DNA of 11,663 bases from an uncultured Eubacteriales bacterium. GTDB taxonomy: Bacteria > Bacillota > Clostridia > Oscillospirales > Acutalibacteraceae. Position numbers and translations under genes: made by a program. The stretch's first letter is position 1, and every line of letters starts with the position of its first letter. The stretch is from the NCBI GenBank assembly GCA_900319255.1, contig ONNU01000162.1, forward strand, positions 1-11,663, written 5' to 3'. This document shows positions 1 through 5,990 of the stretch, piece after piece. The notes below the pieces were generated by a model. The model was not told the DNA's origin. It searched no databases and worked only from the letters and a program-made list of their open reading frames with translations.

Positions 1-76
1 ACCGACAAAAAATGCCGCCAATAAATTATCTTACAATCGCGAGGAAAAAGCCTTGCATGGTCATAACTTACAACGC

Positions 77-112
77 GATCATGACACCGGCGGCACGCCG
101 GCGCCGGCGGTG
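77..112 (+). repeat. GC-rich hairpin repeat, copy 1, before murD promoter
   Basis: The 28 bases at 77-104 match 7631-7658 with a single mismatch. The core TGACACCGGCGGCACGCCGG occurs three times in the window (82-101, 7636-7655, 7664-7683). The core folds as CCGGCG-GCA-CGCCGG, a six-pair stem with a three-base loop. Here an outer ACACCG/CGGTGT pairing (84-89 with 107-112) encloses it. The palindrome ends exactly where the murD -35 box begins. No T-run follows, so it is not a textbook terminator. Function is unknown. Confidence 0.8.
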
Positions 113-141
113 TTGACGAATCGGTGGAAATGGAATATAAT
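113..141 (+). promoter_or_regulatory. Sigma-A-type promoter for murD
   Basis: TTGACG (113-118) is separated by exactly 17 bases from a perfect TATAAT (136-141). Transcription should start near 148, giving a leader of about 45 bases before murD. It is the best promoter match on this strand in the first 200 bases. Nothing recognisable as a gene lies in bases 1-112. Confidence 0.85.
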
Positions 142-194
142 TGGTATGTGAATATGCCGGGTAAGTCCGGAGATATAAAGTGAGGAATATTGTT

Positions 195-1598
195 ATGGAT
201 AATAAGATTCAGAGTTTTTTTGAAAATGTTAATGGAAAAACGGTCGCTTTCTGCGGTATCGGCGGAAGTAATCTGCCGCTGATAAAGCTTTTCAGAAAGT
301 ACGGCGCTGAGGTCATCGCCTGTGATAAGCGTGAGCGTGAGGCTCTGGGCGAAAATGCTGAGCTCGCTGAAAGCTACGGCGCAAAGCTCAGTCTTGGTGA
401 AAACTATCTTTCTGATCTTCAGGCTGATATCATTTTCCGTACTCCCGGTATGAAATTCTATATGGATGAGCTTAACGCCGCAAGAAACAGGGGAGTTGCC
501 GTTACCAGTGAAATGGAGGTTTTCTTCGACCTCTGCCCCTGCAGGATCATCGCCGTTACAGGCAGTGACGGAAAAACCACCACTACTACCATCATTTCCG
601 AAATTCTCAAGGCTCAGGGCTATACCGTTCATCTCGGAGGCAATATCGGCAGACCTCTGCTTCCCGATATTGAAATCATAAAGCCGGAGGATGTGGCTGT
701 TGTAGAGCTTTCAAGCTTCCAGCTCATTTCTATGCGCAAAAGCCCCGATATCGCTGTTGTTACTAATCTTGCCCCCAACCATCTGGATATCCATAAGGAT
801 ATGCAGGAATATATCGACGCAAAGAAAAACATCGTGCTTCATCAGAATGCTTTCGGCAGGGCTGTGCTGAATCTTGACAACGAGATCTCATATTCCTTCC
901 GTGATATCGTGAGAGGCAGAACATACCTTTTCTCCCGCCGCAGTGAGGTTGAAAACGGCGCTTATATGGATACAGACGGTACTATCTATATGAACGAATA
1001 CGGCAGAAAAACAAGGATTATGAATGCGGATGAGATAAAGATCCCCGGTCTGCATAATATTGAAAATTATCTTTCGGCTATCAGCGCCGTATGGGGTATG
1101 GCTGATGCGGAAACTATAAAAAATGTGGCTGTCAGCTTCGGCGGCGTTGAACACAGAGCTGAGCTTGTCAGAGAGCTTGACGGTGTAAAATATTATAATG
1201 ACGCTATCGGTACAAGCCCCACAAGAACCATCAAGGGTACGCTTTCTCTTTATGACAGAAAGATCATTCTTATTGCCGGCGGTTATGATAAAAAAATCCC
1301 CTATGATGAAATGGGCAGGGTCGTTCCTGAAAAGGTAAAAACACTGATACTTTTCGGCGCTACTGCTGATAAGATCGAGGCTGCAACAAAGGCCGCGCCG
1401 GCTTACAGCGAGGGCAATCCTGTTATTATCAGAGTTGAAAATATGGAGCAGGCTGTGGCTGCCGCAAGAGAAAACGCTCAGCCCGGTGATATCGTTTCCA
1501 TGTCCCCCGCAAGCGCAAGCTTTGATATGTATAAGAATTTTGCGGAAAAGGGTCTGCATTTCAAGAGGATAGTTAATGAGTTGGAAAGAAAGGGGTAA
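195..1598 (+). CDS. murD: UDP-N-acetylmuramoyl-L-alanine--D-glutamate ligase
   Basis: This cytoplasmic Mur ligase adds D-glutamate to UDP-MurNAc-L-Ala with ATP, a step in peptidoglycan precursor synthesis. Counting from ATG 195 (467 aa, close to the usual MurD length), the visible elements are an N-terminal Rossmann-like UDP-binding region with CGIGGSN near 20-26, the P-loop GSDGKTTT at 123-130, GGNIG near 148-152, ELSSFQL near 171-177 and NHLD near 195-198. Lys210 lies in the YxxAK context where MurD carries its carbamylated lysine. The C-terminal domain shows GLHNxxN near 285-291, EHRAEL near 319-324, DAxGTSP near 336-342 and IAGGYDKK near 360-367. A GTG at 180, with GGAG seven bases upstream, would add five residues. 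I prefer ATG 195, which has GAGG at 182-185, but the choice is open. The gene stands outside any visible cell-wall cluster. Confidence 0.95.
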   Translation: MDNKIQSFFENVNGKTVAFCGIGGSNLPLIKLFRKYGAEVIACDKREREALGENAELAESYGAKLSLGENYLSDLQADIIFRTPGMKFYMDELNAARNRGVAVTSEMEVFFDLCPCRIIAVTGSDGKTTTTTIISEILKAQGYTVHLGGNIGRPLLPDIEIIKPEDVAVVELSSFQLISMRKSPDIAVVTNLAPNHLDIHKDMQEYIDAKKNIVLHQNAFGRAVLNLDNEISYSFRDIVRGRTYLFSRRSEVENGAYMDTDGTIYMNEYGRKTRIMNADEIKIPGLHNIENYLSAISAVWGMADAETIKNVAVSFGGVEHRAELVRELDGVKYYNDAIGTSPTRTIKGTLSLYDRKIILIAGGYDKKIPYDEMGRVVPEKVKTLILFGATADKIEAATKAAPAYSEGNPVIIRVENMEQAVAAARENAQPGDIVSMSPASASFDMYKNFAEKGLHFKRIVNELERKG

Positions 1599-1606
1599 TA
1601 GTTTAG

Positions 1607-1845
1607 TTACTGTATTCACCAAAATGGTGCATTTTCAGATTAGCAATGTACTAAATCTTAGCTGCAGAAGCCTGGCTGTCTCAGGGGATAAGGAAAGGGG
1701 AGTGCAAAGGGGGAACCTATTGTGGTTTCCACCTTTTGACTGACCAAAGCAGAAATACTAATGAAGTATAACTCAGGAAATTAAAGTTAAACAACGGTTA
1801 ACCTTTTCCGCCCACAACCGTGATGTCAGTTTCACGGATTCAGGT
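1607..1845 (+). mobile_element. Interspersed MITE-like element, truncated copy 1
   Basis: This segment matches the reverse complement of the element at 5991-6277. Perfect shared blocks are 1642-1665 (24 bases), 1684-1700 (17), 1724-1740 (17) and 1743-1769 (27). It ends with the inverted-repeat sequence TTCACGGATTCAGGT (1831-1845), which mirrors the terminus of the other copy. The opposite terminus is missing; weak similarity reaches back to the murD stop codon (GGTAA, 1594-1598). Relative to copy 2 it lacks 37 bases at 1618/1619 and has 25 extra bases at 1701-1725. No reading frame in it looks real. It may be a non-autonomous transposable element or a repeated structured RNA; the terminal inverted repeats favour the first. 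Confidence 0.7.
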
Positions 1846-1916
1846 TATAGATAATAGTTTTTAATTCAGAGGTAGCATTACAACGGTAAAATTTTATCAG
1901 ACGATATTCCCCGGCA

Positions 1917-1944
1917 AAGTGCGGCATACTGCATAGCCGTACTT
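1917..1944 (+). other. Hairpin upstream of the M42 operon
   Basis: AAGTGCGGC (1917-1925) pairs with GCCGTACTT (1936-1944), giving nine pairs including one G-U, around a 10-base loop. No T-run follows, so it is not a standard terminator. It lies 43 bases before the start codon of the first M42 peptidase gene and could be part of that operon's leader. I see no consensus promoter between 1850 and 1987; the operon promoter is undetermined. Confidence 0.45.
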
Positions 1945-1987
1945 CAGAAACTGTGTTATTCAATATCCATTTATTCAGGAGTTAATA

Positions 1988-3004
1988 ATGAAAACAAAAA
2001 AGATATTAAAAATGCTCTGTACCGATAAAGGAATATCGGGCAGAGAAGATGAAATGCTTGGCATTATAAAAGAGCTGACTGAAAAAACCGCTTCGGAGGT
2101 CAGTCTGCTGCCCACAGGAACAATTATCGCATCCTGCGGAAACAAAGATGCAAAAAGACATATCATGCTCGATGCTCATATCGACAGGATAGGTCTTGTG
2201 GTTACTTATATAAATGAAGAGGGCTTTCTCAAGGCTGAGCCTGTGGGCGGCATTGATCTGCGCTCTCTTGCAGGGACTGCTGTCACCGTTCAGGGCAAAA
2301 AGGATATCACCGGCATTATCTGTACCCTGCCCCCTCATCTTGTCAAAAAGGAAGAGGGTATGACAAGGGATATGATATGGATAGATACGGGGCTTGCGGC
2401 TGAGACTGTAAAGGAGCTTGTAAGCGCCGGAGATGCTGTGATAGTGAAAAGCTCCTTCCGTGAGCTTCTCGGAAATAAGGTCACGGTTTCGGCTCTTGAT
2501 AACAGGGCAGGCTGTGCGGTGATTATCCGCTGCGCTGAGCTTCTGGGGAAAAAGCTCAGGAATATCAGGCTTTCACTTGTCTTTTCTTCCCAGGAGGAAA
2601 CAAACGAAAGCGGAGCGAAAACTGCTGCCTTCCTGCTGGAGCCGGATGAGGCTGTTATCGTTGACGTAGGCTTTGCAAAGCAGGAGGGCGTTCCGGCTGC
2701 TCTCAGCGGCGAGCTGGGAAAGGGTCCGATCATCAGCGTTGCGCCTGTGCTTTCCGGAGATATCACAAAGGGACTGATGGATGCTGCGAAAAAGCTTGAT
2801 ATCAGCTATGACCTTGAGGTTGACGGCGGCACAACGGGAACTAATGCGGACGGTATCGCAATAACAAGGGGCGGTATACCCTGCGCTGTTATTTCCGTAC
2901 CCGAAAAGAATATGCATACCCAGACTGAAATGGTAAGCATTGACGATATCGAAAATACAGCCGCAGTGATCGCAGGCTATATCACGGGAGGTGCTGCAAA
3001 ATGA
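1988..3004 (+). CDS. M42-family metallo-aminopeptidase (first of tandem pair)
   Basis: This is a predicted cytosolic dinuclear-metal aminopeptidase of the M42 (TET/PepA/FrvX-like) family, which trims N-terminal residues from peptides in large oligomers. At 338 aa it is full length for the family. Visible metal and catalytic positions are AHIDRIG at 63-69 (His64, Asp66), ALDNRAG at 169-175 (Asp171), QEET at 202-205 (Glu203 and Glu204), VDVG at 225-228 (Asp226), the glycine-rich GGTTGTNADG at 280-289 and the C-terminal His310. No signal peptide is present. CAGGAG (1976-1981) sits six bases before the ATG. The next gene starts inside its stop codon (ATGA), so the two are probably translated together. 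Several motif neighbours differ from the second paralogue (HIDRIG against HMDEVG, EETNESG against EEVGLRG), suggesting divergent substrate range. Some M42 members were historically labelled endoglucanases; nothing here supports that. Confidence 0.9.
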   Translation: MKTKKILKMLCTDKGISGREDEMLGIIKELTEKTASEVSLLPTGTIIASCGNKDAKRHIMLDAHIDRIGLVVTYINEEGFLKAEPVGGIDLRSLAGTAVTVQGKKDITGIICTLPPHLVKKEEGMTRDMIWIDTGLAAETVKELVSAGDAVIVKSSFRELLGNKVTVSALDNRAGCAVIIRCAELLGKKLRNIRLSLVFSSQEETNESGAKTAAFLLEPDEAVIVDVGFAKQEGVPAALSGELGKGPIISVAPVLSGDITKGLMDAAKKLDISYDLEVDGGTTGTNADGIAITRGGIPCAVISVPEKNMHTQTEMVSIDDIENTAAVIAGYITGGAAK

Positions 3005-4026
3005 TGGATATGAAGCTTTTACAGAAGCTTTGCTCTGCCGGCGGTATCTCAGGCGATGAAAAGCAGGTCAGAGATATCATTCTCGGGGAGATAACCCCTC
3101 TTGCGGATAAGATCACAGTTGACGGGCTTGGAAATATCATCGCATTCAAAAAGGGCAAGAAACGCCCCGCAAGAAAACTGATGCTCAGCGCTCATATGGA
3201 TGAGGTGGGCTTTATCGTGACGGATATACTTCCGGACGGTATGTTGAAATTTGCCTGCGTCGGAGGTATCAATGACAGCGCCGTTTTTGCAAAGCAGGTG
3301 TTTGTCGGACGGGATAAGCTTCCCGGAGTGGTATGCTGTAAGCCCGTGCATCTGCTGAAAGCTGATGAAAAGGGCAAATGCCCCTCGCCCGACAGCCTTA
3401 CTATAGATATCGGCGCCGAAAACCGTGAGCAGGCAATGAAATATGTCATGCCCGGGGACAGCGTTATTTTTGACAGCATTTTTGAAGCAGCTGACGGCAG
3501 GATAATAAGCAAGGCTATAGATGACCGTTTCGGATGTCTTGCGCTTATCATGCTGCTGCGTTGGGAGCTGCCTTATGATATGCATTTTGTATTCTGCGTG
3601 CAGGAGGAGGTAGGGCTTCGGGGTTCCGCTGCCGCTGCCTATACCGTTGACCCTGACAGCGCTATAGTTATCGAAGCTACCACAGCCGCAGATGTTCCCG
3701 GCAGCGAAAATGAAATGAAGGTATGCTGCGCCGGAAAGGGAGCGGTGGTTTCATTCATGGACAGAGCCACGATTTATGACAGGGAATACTACCGCCTTGC
3801 AATGGATATCGCAAAGGAGAAGAATATCCCGGCACAGACAAAAACAATGATCGCCGGCGGAAATGATGCAGGCTCAATACATAAGGCAAACGGCGGAGTA
3901 AGAACCATCGCAGTTTCCGTGCCGTGCAGATATCTTCATGCAAATGCAAGCCTTATCATGCAGTCCGATGCCGAAGCAGTGCTGGAGCTTGTAAAAGAGC
4001 TTGCAGCTGCAATATGTGAAAAATGA
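3001..4026 (+). CDS. M42-family metallo-aminopeptidase (second of tandem pair)
   Basis: This second 341-aa M42 metallopeptidase matches the family consensus more closely than its upstream paralogue. Motifs are SAHMDEVGF at 63-71 (His65, Asp67), AIDDRFG at 172-178 (Asp174/Asp175), VQEEVGLRGS at 200-209 (Glu202, Glu203), Glu225 in the VIEAT segment where an acidic metal ligand is expected, GGNDAG at 286-291 and YLHANAS at 311-317 (His313). The more usual family string at the last site is HSP. The ATG overlaps the previous stop codon, with GGGAGG at 2986-2991 as ribosome site; ATG 3004 is an alternative start one codon downstream. The product should be cytosolic. Co-expression with a divergent paralogue raises the possibility of a mixed oligomer, as described for archaeal TET proteases, but this is inference only. 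Confidence 0.92.
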   Translation: MMDMKLLQKLCSAGGISGDEKQVRDIILGEITPLADKITVDGLGNIIAFKKGKKRPARKLMLSAHMDEVGFIVTDILPDGMLKFACVGGINDSAVFAKQVFVGRDKLPGVVCCKPVHLLKADEKGKCPSPDSLTIDIGAENREQAMKYVMPGDSVIFDSIFEAADGRIISKAIDDRFGCLALIMLLRWELPYDMHFVFCVQEEVGLRGSAAAAYTVDPDSAIVIEATTAADVPGSENEMKVCCAGKGAVVSFMDRATIYDREYYRLAMDIAKEKNIPAQTKTMIAGGNDAGSIHKANGGVRTIAVSVPCRYLHANASLIMQSDAEAVLELVKELAAAICEK

Positions 4027-4787
4027 CAGAGCTTGTAAATGACAGCAGCAAAGGGGAATTTCTGCGCCTTTGCTGCAAAGAGGACATTATCGCCTGCCGT
4101 ATAGCCTGCCTTTATGAAAGCTATTCCGGCTACAGCGGGCTTGCTGATTTCTGGATACATTATAATAACGGCATCCCCGCCGCCGCGCTTGCAAGGTACG
4201 GCGGCGCTCTCAGCATTTTCTGCGCCGGAGAACAGGATAATAACGAGCTTGCAGAATTTTCGGCGGTCATCGGAGCAAAGTATCTTGAAAGCAATATAAA
4301 GCTCCCGGGAACAGAAGCCGGCGGTATAATAATGAAGCTTTCAGCGCCATGCATCAATGCCGGCGGCAGGGATGAAAGCATTTCCATACACTGGGGAGAG
4401 CCTGATTTTAAAGCAGCCCATAGACTTTTGTGCGCCTGTGAAAGCGAAAGCTTCCGCGCGCCCGCATATGAAAGCTTCCTGCTTGAAGCGTCACATCGCC
4501 TGCGTCACGGAACATCAAGATGCTGCTGGGGGATGTCCGGTGGCAGGATGATAAGCTTTGCTATGACCGCAGCAGAAAGCAGCAGCTGTGCGCTGATAGG
4601 TTCGGTATGCACAGACAAGACCTTCCGCCGCAAAGGCGCAGCCGGAGCCTGCCTGTCCGCGCTGATATCACAGCTGAGGGGCAAAAGCATTTTCATAATC
4701 AGAGCCTATGACGAAAACGAAGCCTTCTATCATGGTCTTGGTTTTGAAAACAGCGGAAAATACTACTTTGCAGAGCGGAAAAACTGA
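4023..4787 (+). CDS. GNAT-family N-acetyltransferase
   Basis: This is a 254-aa protein whose C-terminal half has the GNAT acetyl-CoA-binding fold. The motif A region, IGSVCTDKTFRRKGAAGACL, spans 192-211 with the pyrophosphate-binding loop RRKGAA at 202-207. The terminal FYHGLGFENSG at 235-245 matches the usual motif B ending. Residues 1-150 show no motif I can name. They could be a degenerate second GNAT domain, since double-GNAT proteins have about this length. The substrate cannot be told from sequence. The ATG overlaps the stop of the second M42 peptidase (ATGA), so it is the last gene of a translationally coupled three-gene operon. A role in acetylating peptides or amino acids released by the peptidases is possible but unproven. 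No clear intrinsic terminator follows. Confidence 0.85.
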   Translation: MTELVNDSSKGEFLRLCCKEDIIACRIACLYESYSGYSGLADFWIHYNNGIPAAALARYGGALSIFCAGEQDNNELAEFSAVIGAKYLESNIKLPGTEAGGIIMKLSAPCINAGGRDESISIHWGEPDFKAAHRLLCACESESFRAPAYESFLLEASHRLRHGTSRCCWGMSGGRMISFAMTAAESSSCALIGSVCTDKTFRRKGAAGACLSALISQLRGKSIFIIRAYDENEAFYHGLGFENSGKYYFAERKN

Positions 4788-4821
4788 AAAATAATTAATG
4801 ATTAAACCCTCTCCTTGTAAG

Positions 4822-4837
4822 GCAATGCTGTCAATTT
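4822..4837. repeat. Dispersed 16-bp repeat (copy A)
   Basis: GCAATGCTGTCAATTT is identical to 11509-11524. Both copies directly follow a short inverted repeat: CCTT-GT-AAGG at 4813-4822 here, CTTCCC-GA-GGGAAG at 11496-11509 there. This suggests one family of short repetitive elements. It lies in the 318-bp gene-free gap 4788-5105, which also holds further hairpins and the promoter of the next gene. Confidence 0.65.
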
Positions 4838-4868
4838 AAGGATAAAATGTAATATACTCCCTCCGTCA

Positions 4869-4910
4869 CGGCGTGCCGCCGTTCCACCTCCCTCGAGGAG
4901 GGAGGCGGAA
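4869..4910. repeat. Two adjacent inverted repeats in the spacer
   Basis: CGGCGTGCCGCCG (4869-4881) is the inverted form of the hairpin core found before the murD and folC promoters. It is followed by TTCCaCCTCCCTC (4882-4894) pairing across GAG with GAGGGAGGcGGAA (4898-4910), a 13-position stem with one mismatch. Neither hairpin has a T-run. They resemble composite short repeats of gut Clostridia; that resemblance is from memory and unchecked. Confidence 0.65.
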
Positions 4911-4976
4911 GTAGTGAATAGTGAATAGTAACAATTACTATAAACTAATCACTACCAACTAAAAACGATTCCACCA

Positions 4977-5005
4977 TTGTTTTATCCGGACAGATGTGTT
5001 ATAAT
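4977..5005 (+). promoter_or_regulatory. Probable sigma-A promoter of the membrane protein gene
   Basis: A perfect TATAAT (5000-5005) lies 17 bases after TTGTTT (4977-4982), which matches the first three bases of the -35 consensus. Transcription would begin near 5012, giving a leader of about 94 bases that starts with a nested hairpin. Confidence 0.65.
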
Positions 5006-5016
5006 ATTGTCGTAGG

Positions 5017-5057
5017 TCTGAGAAAGCGCTGAGAAAAATCCGGCGCGCTGGCTCAGA
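5017..5057 (+). promoter_or_regulatory. Nested hairpin in the 5' leader
   Basis: TCTGAG (5017-5022) pairs with CTCAGA (5052-5057). Inside, across an AA/GG internal loop, AGCGC (5025-5029) pairs with GCGCT (5045-5049). The loop is 15 bases. All eleven pairs are Watson-Crick. The structure starts about five bases after the predicted transcription start and ends about 35 bases before the ribosome site GGGAGG (5092-5097). It does not match a riboswitch class I know. It could stabilise the transcript 5' end or regulate expression. Confidence 0.5.
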
Positions 5058-5105
5058 TAGTATGGCTTTCTGACGGGAGCTGAAAAAATTCGGGAGGTAT
5101 TTAAA

Positions 5106-5903
5106 ATGGCGGAAGAAATCAAAGAAAAAGAAACCGCAGAGGAAGAAACAAATGAAGCAGAAAATACAGAAGAAGCTGCTGAGGAGGAGACCGAAGCAGA
5201 GGGTAAAACAAAAAAGAAGAAAAAACCGCTGCTTTCTCCGAACACAATTGAGGTCATAGTCGCTATATTCCTTGGCATTACAGCACTGCTTACTGCATGG
5301 GCTACATGGATAGGCTCGCTGCACGGCGGTAATCAGGCAACAAATTACACAAAGAGTAATAATATTGCTGCTGAGGGTAACTCTGAATACAATGCTGCTA
5401 TGCAGCTGTATCTTTCCGATCTGACTGCATGGAATACGATCGTGGATTATTCCTTCCAGGCTGAGGTCGCAAATGCCAAAGGCGAAGAATTAGAAGAGCA
5501 GATGATCAGGGCTAAGATCGATAACTACAGCAAGGATAACTGCAGCAGTATCCTCAATGAAGCAGCAGATCAGATGGTCGAACAAGGCTTGACCTCTCCT
5601 TTTGAAGTAGAGGGAATGACTGACAAGTATTTTGAAAAAGCTAATCAGCTTCTTGTGGAATCTGAGGAGCTGCTCAAGCAGGGTATGGAGGATAATAAAC
5701 ACGGCGATGCATATAACCTTGTAAATGTTATTTATTCTGTCGTGCTGTTCCTGCTGGGTATTGTGGGAATATTCAAAAGACTGCCAAACAGAGCTGTTGT
5801 TCTTGTGATTGCGATAGTAGGCGTTGTGATCGCTACTATTTATATGTGTACGATCCCGCTTCCCACAGGCTTTGATATCATGAGCTTCTTCAACGGAGGC
5901 TGA
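5106..5903 (+). CDS. Membrane protein of unknown function, acidic N-terminus
   Basis: I do not recognise this 265-aa protein. Residues 1-32 are dominated by Glu and Ala with almost no hydrophobic residues and are probably disordered. They are followed by a basic patch, KTKKKKK (34-40). A first membrane helix spans about 48-70. Residues 71-204 form a soluble, probably mostly helical segment with several Glu-rich amphipathic stretches. Two further helices lie at about 205-223 and 229-250, separated by the basic loop FKRLPNR. The positive-inside rule puts the N-terminus in the cytoplasm and the 71-204 domain outside. No catalytic motif, lipobox or cleavable signal is evident. The layout vaguely resembles DUF4337-type small membrane proteins, an unchecked recollection. 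The start is firm: GGGAGG at 5092-5097 lies eight bases before the ATG. It appears monocistronic, with its own promoter and a hairpin after the stop. Confidence 0.85.
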   Translation: MAEEIKEKETAEEETNEAENTEEAAEEETEAEGKTKKKKKPLLSPNTIEVIVAIFLGITALLTAWATWIGSLHGGNQATNYTKSNNIAAEGNSEYNAAMQLYLSDLTAWNTIVDYSFQAEVANAKGEELEEQMIRAKIDNYSKDNCSSILNEAADQMVEQGLTSPFEVEGMTDKYFEKANQLLVESEELLKQGMEDNKHGDAYNLVNVIYSVVLFLLGIVGIFKRLPNRAVVLVIAIVGVVIATIYMCTIPLPTGFDIMSFFNGG

Positions 5904-5930
5904 TGGGATCCGGTACAGATCAATATTGAC

Positions 5931-5967
5931 AAAAAAGGGGGTCGTGCCGCATTGCAGCATGACCCCC
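5931..5967 (-). terminator. Intrinsic terminator, best read on the minus strand
   Basis: GGGGGTCGTGC (5937-5947) pairs with GCATGACCCCC (5957-5967), giving eleven pairs with one G-U around a nine-base loop. A six-base A-run (5931-5936) lies on the left, so the canonical hairpin-plus-U-tract arrangement is on the minus strand. On the plus strand the stem is followed only by GAATATT, a weak tail, yet the plus-strand membrane protein gene ends 27 bases before the A-run. No minus-strand gene lies to the right, only the repeat element at 5991-6277. It may work in both directions. Confidence 0.65.
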
Positions 5968-5990
5968 GAATATTAGCAAAAATAATGTAA

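Noticed and set aside
888..1622. Long minus-strand open frame (244 codons) opposite murD
   Set aside because: It lies almost entirely antisense to well-supported murD motifs, its translation shows no recognisable domain, and no ribosome site was seen.
1735..1768. TTGAC-containing promoter inside the repeat core
   Set aside because: At 17-base spacing the -10 position reads AATGAA or similar, a poor match; the better TATAAC lies about 25 bases away.
1728..1860. Possible c-di-AMP (ydaO-type) or other riboswitch in the repeat, suggested by strings such as GAATCCGTGAA and GGGGGAACC
   Set aside because: The strings are not in the order or spacing of that class, and the GAATCCGTGAA string is the terminal inverted repeat of a dispersed element.
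3049..3585. Minus-strand open frame (178 codons) opposite the second M42 gene
   Set aside because: It is a shadow of a gene with intact catalytic motifs; its composition is that of an antisense frame.
5490..5960. Minus-strand open frame (156 codons) opposite the membrane protein
   Set aside because: It starts inside the terminator region, has no ribosome site, and is antisense to a frame with clear membrane helices and a strong start.
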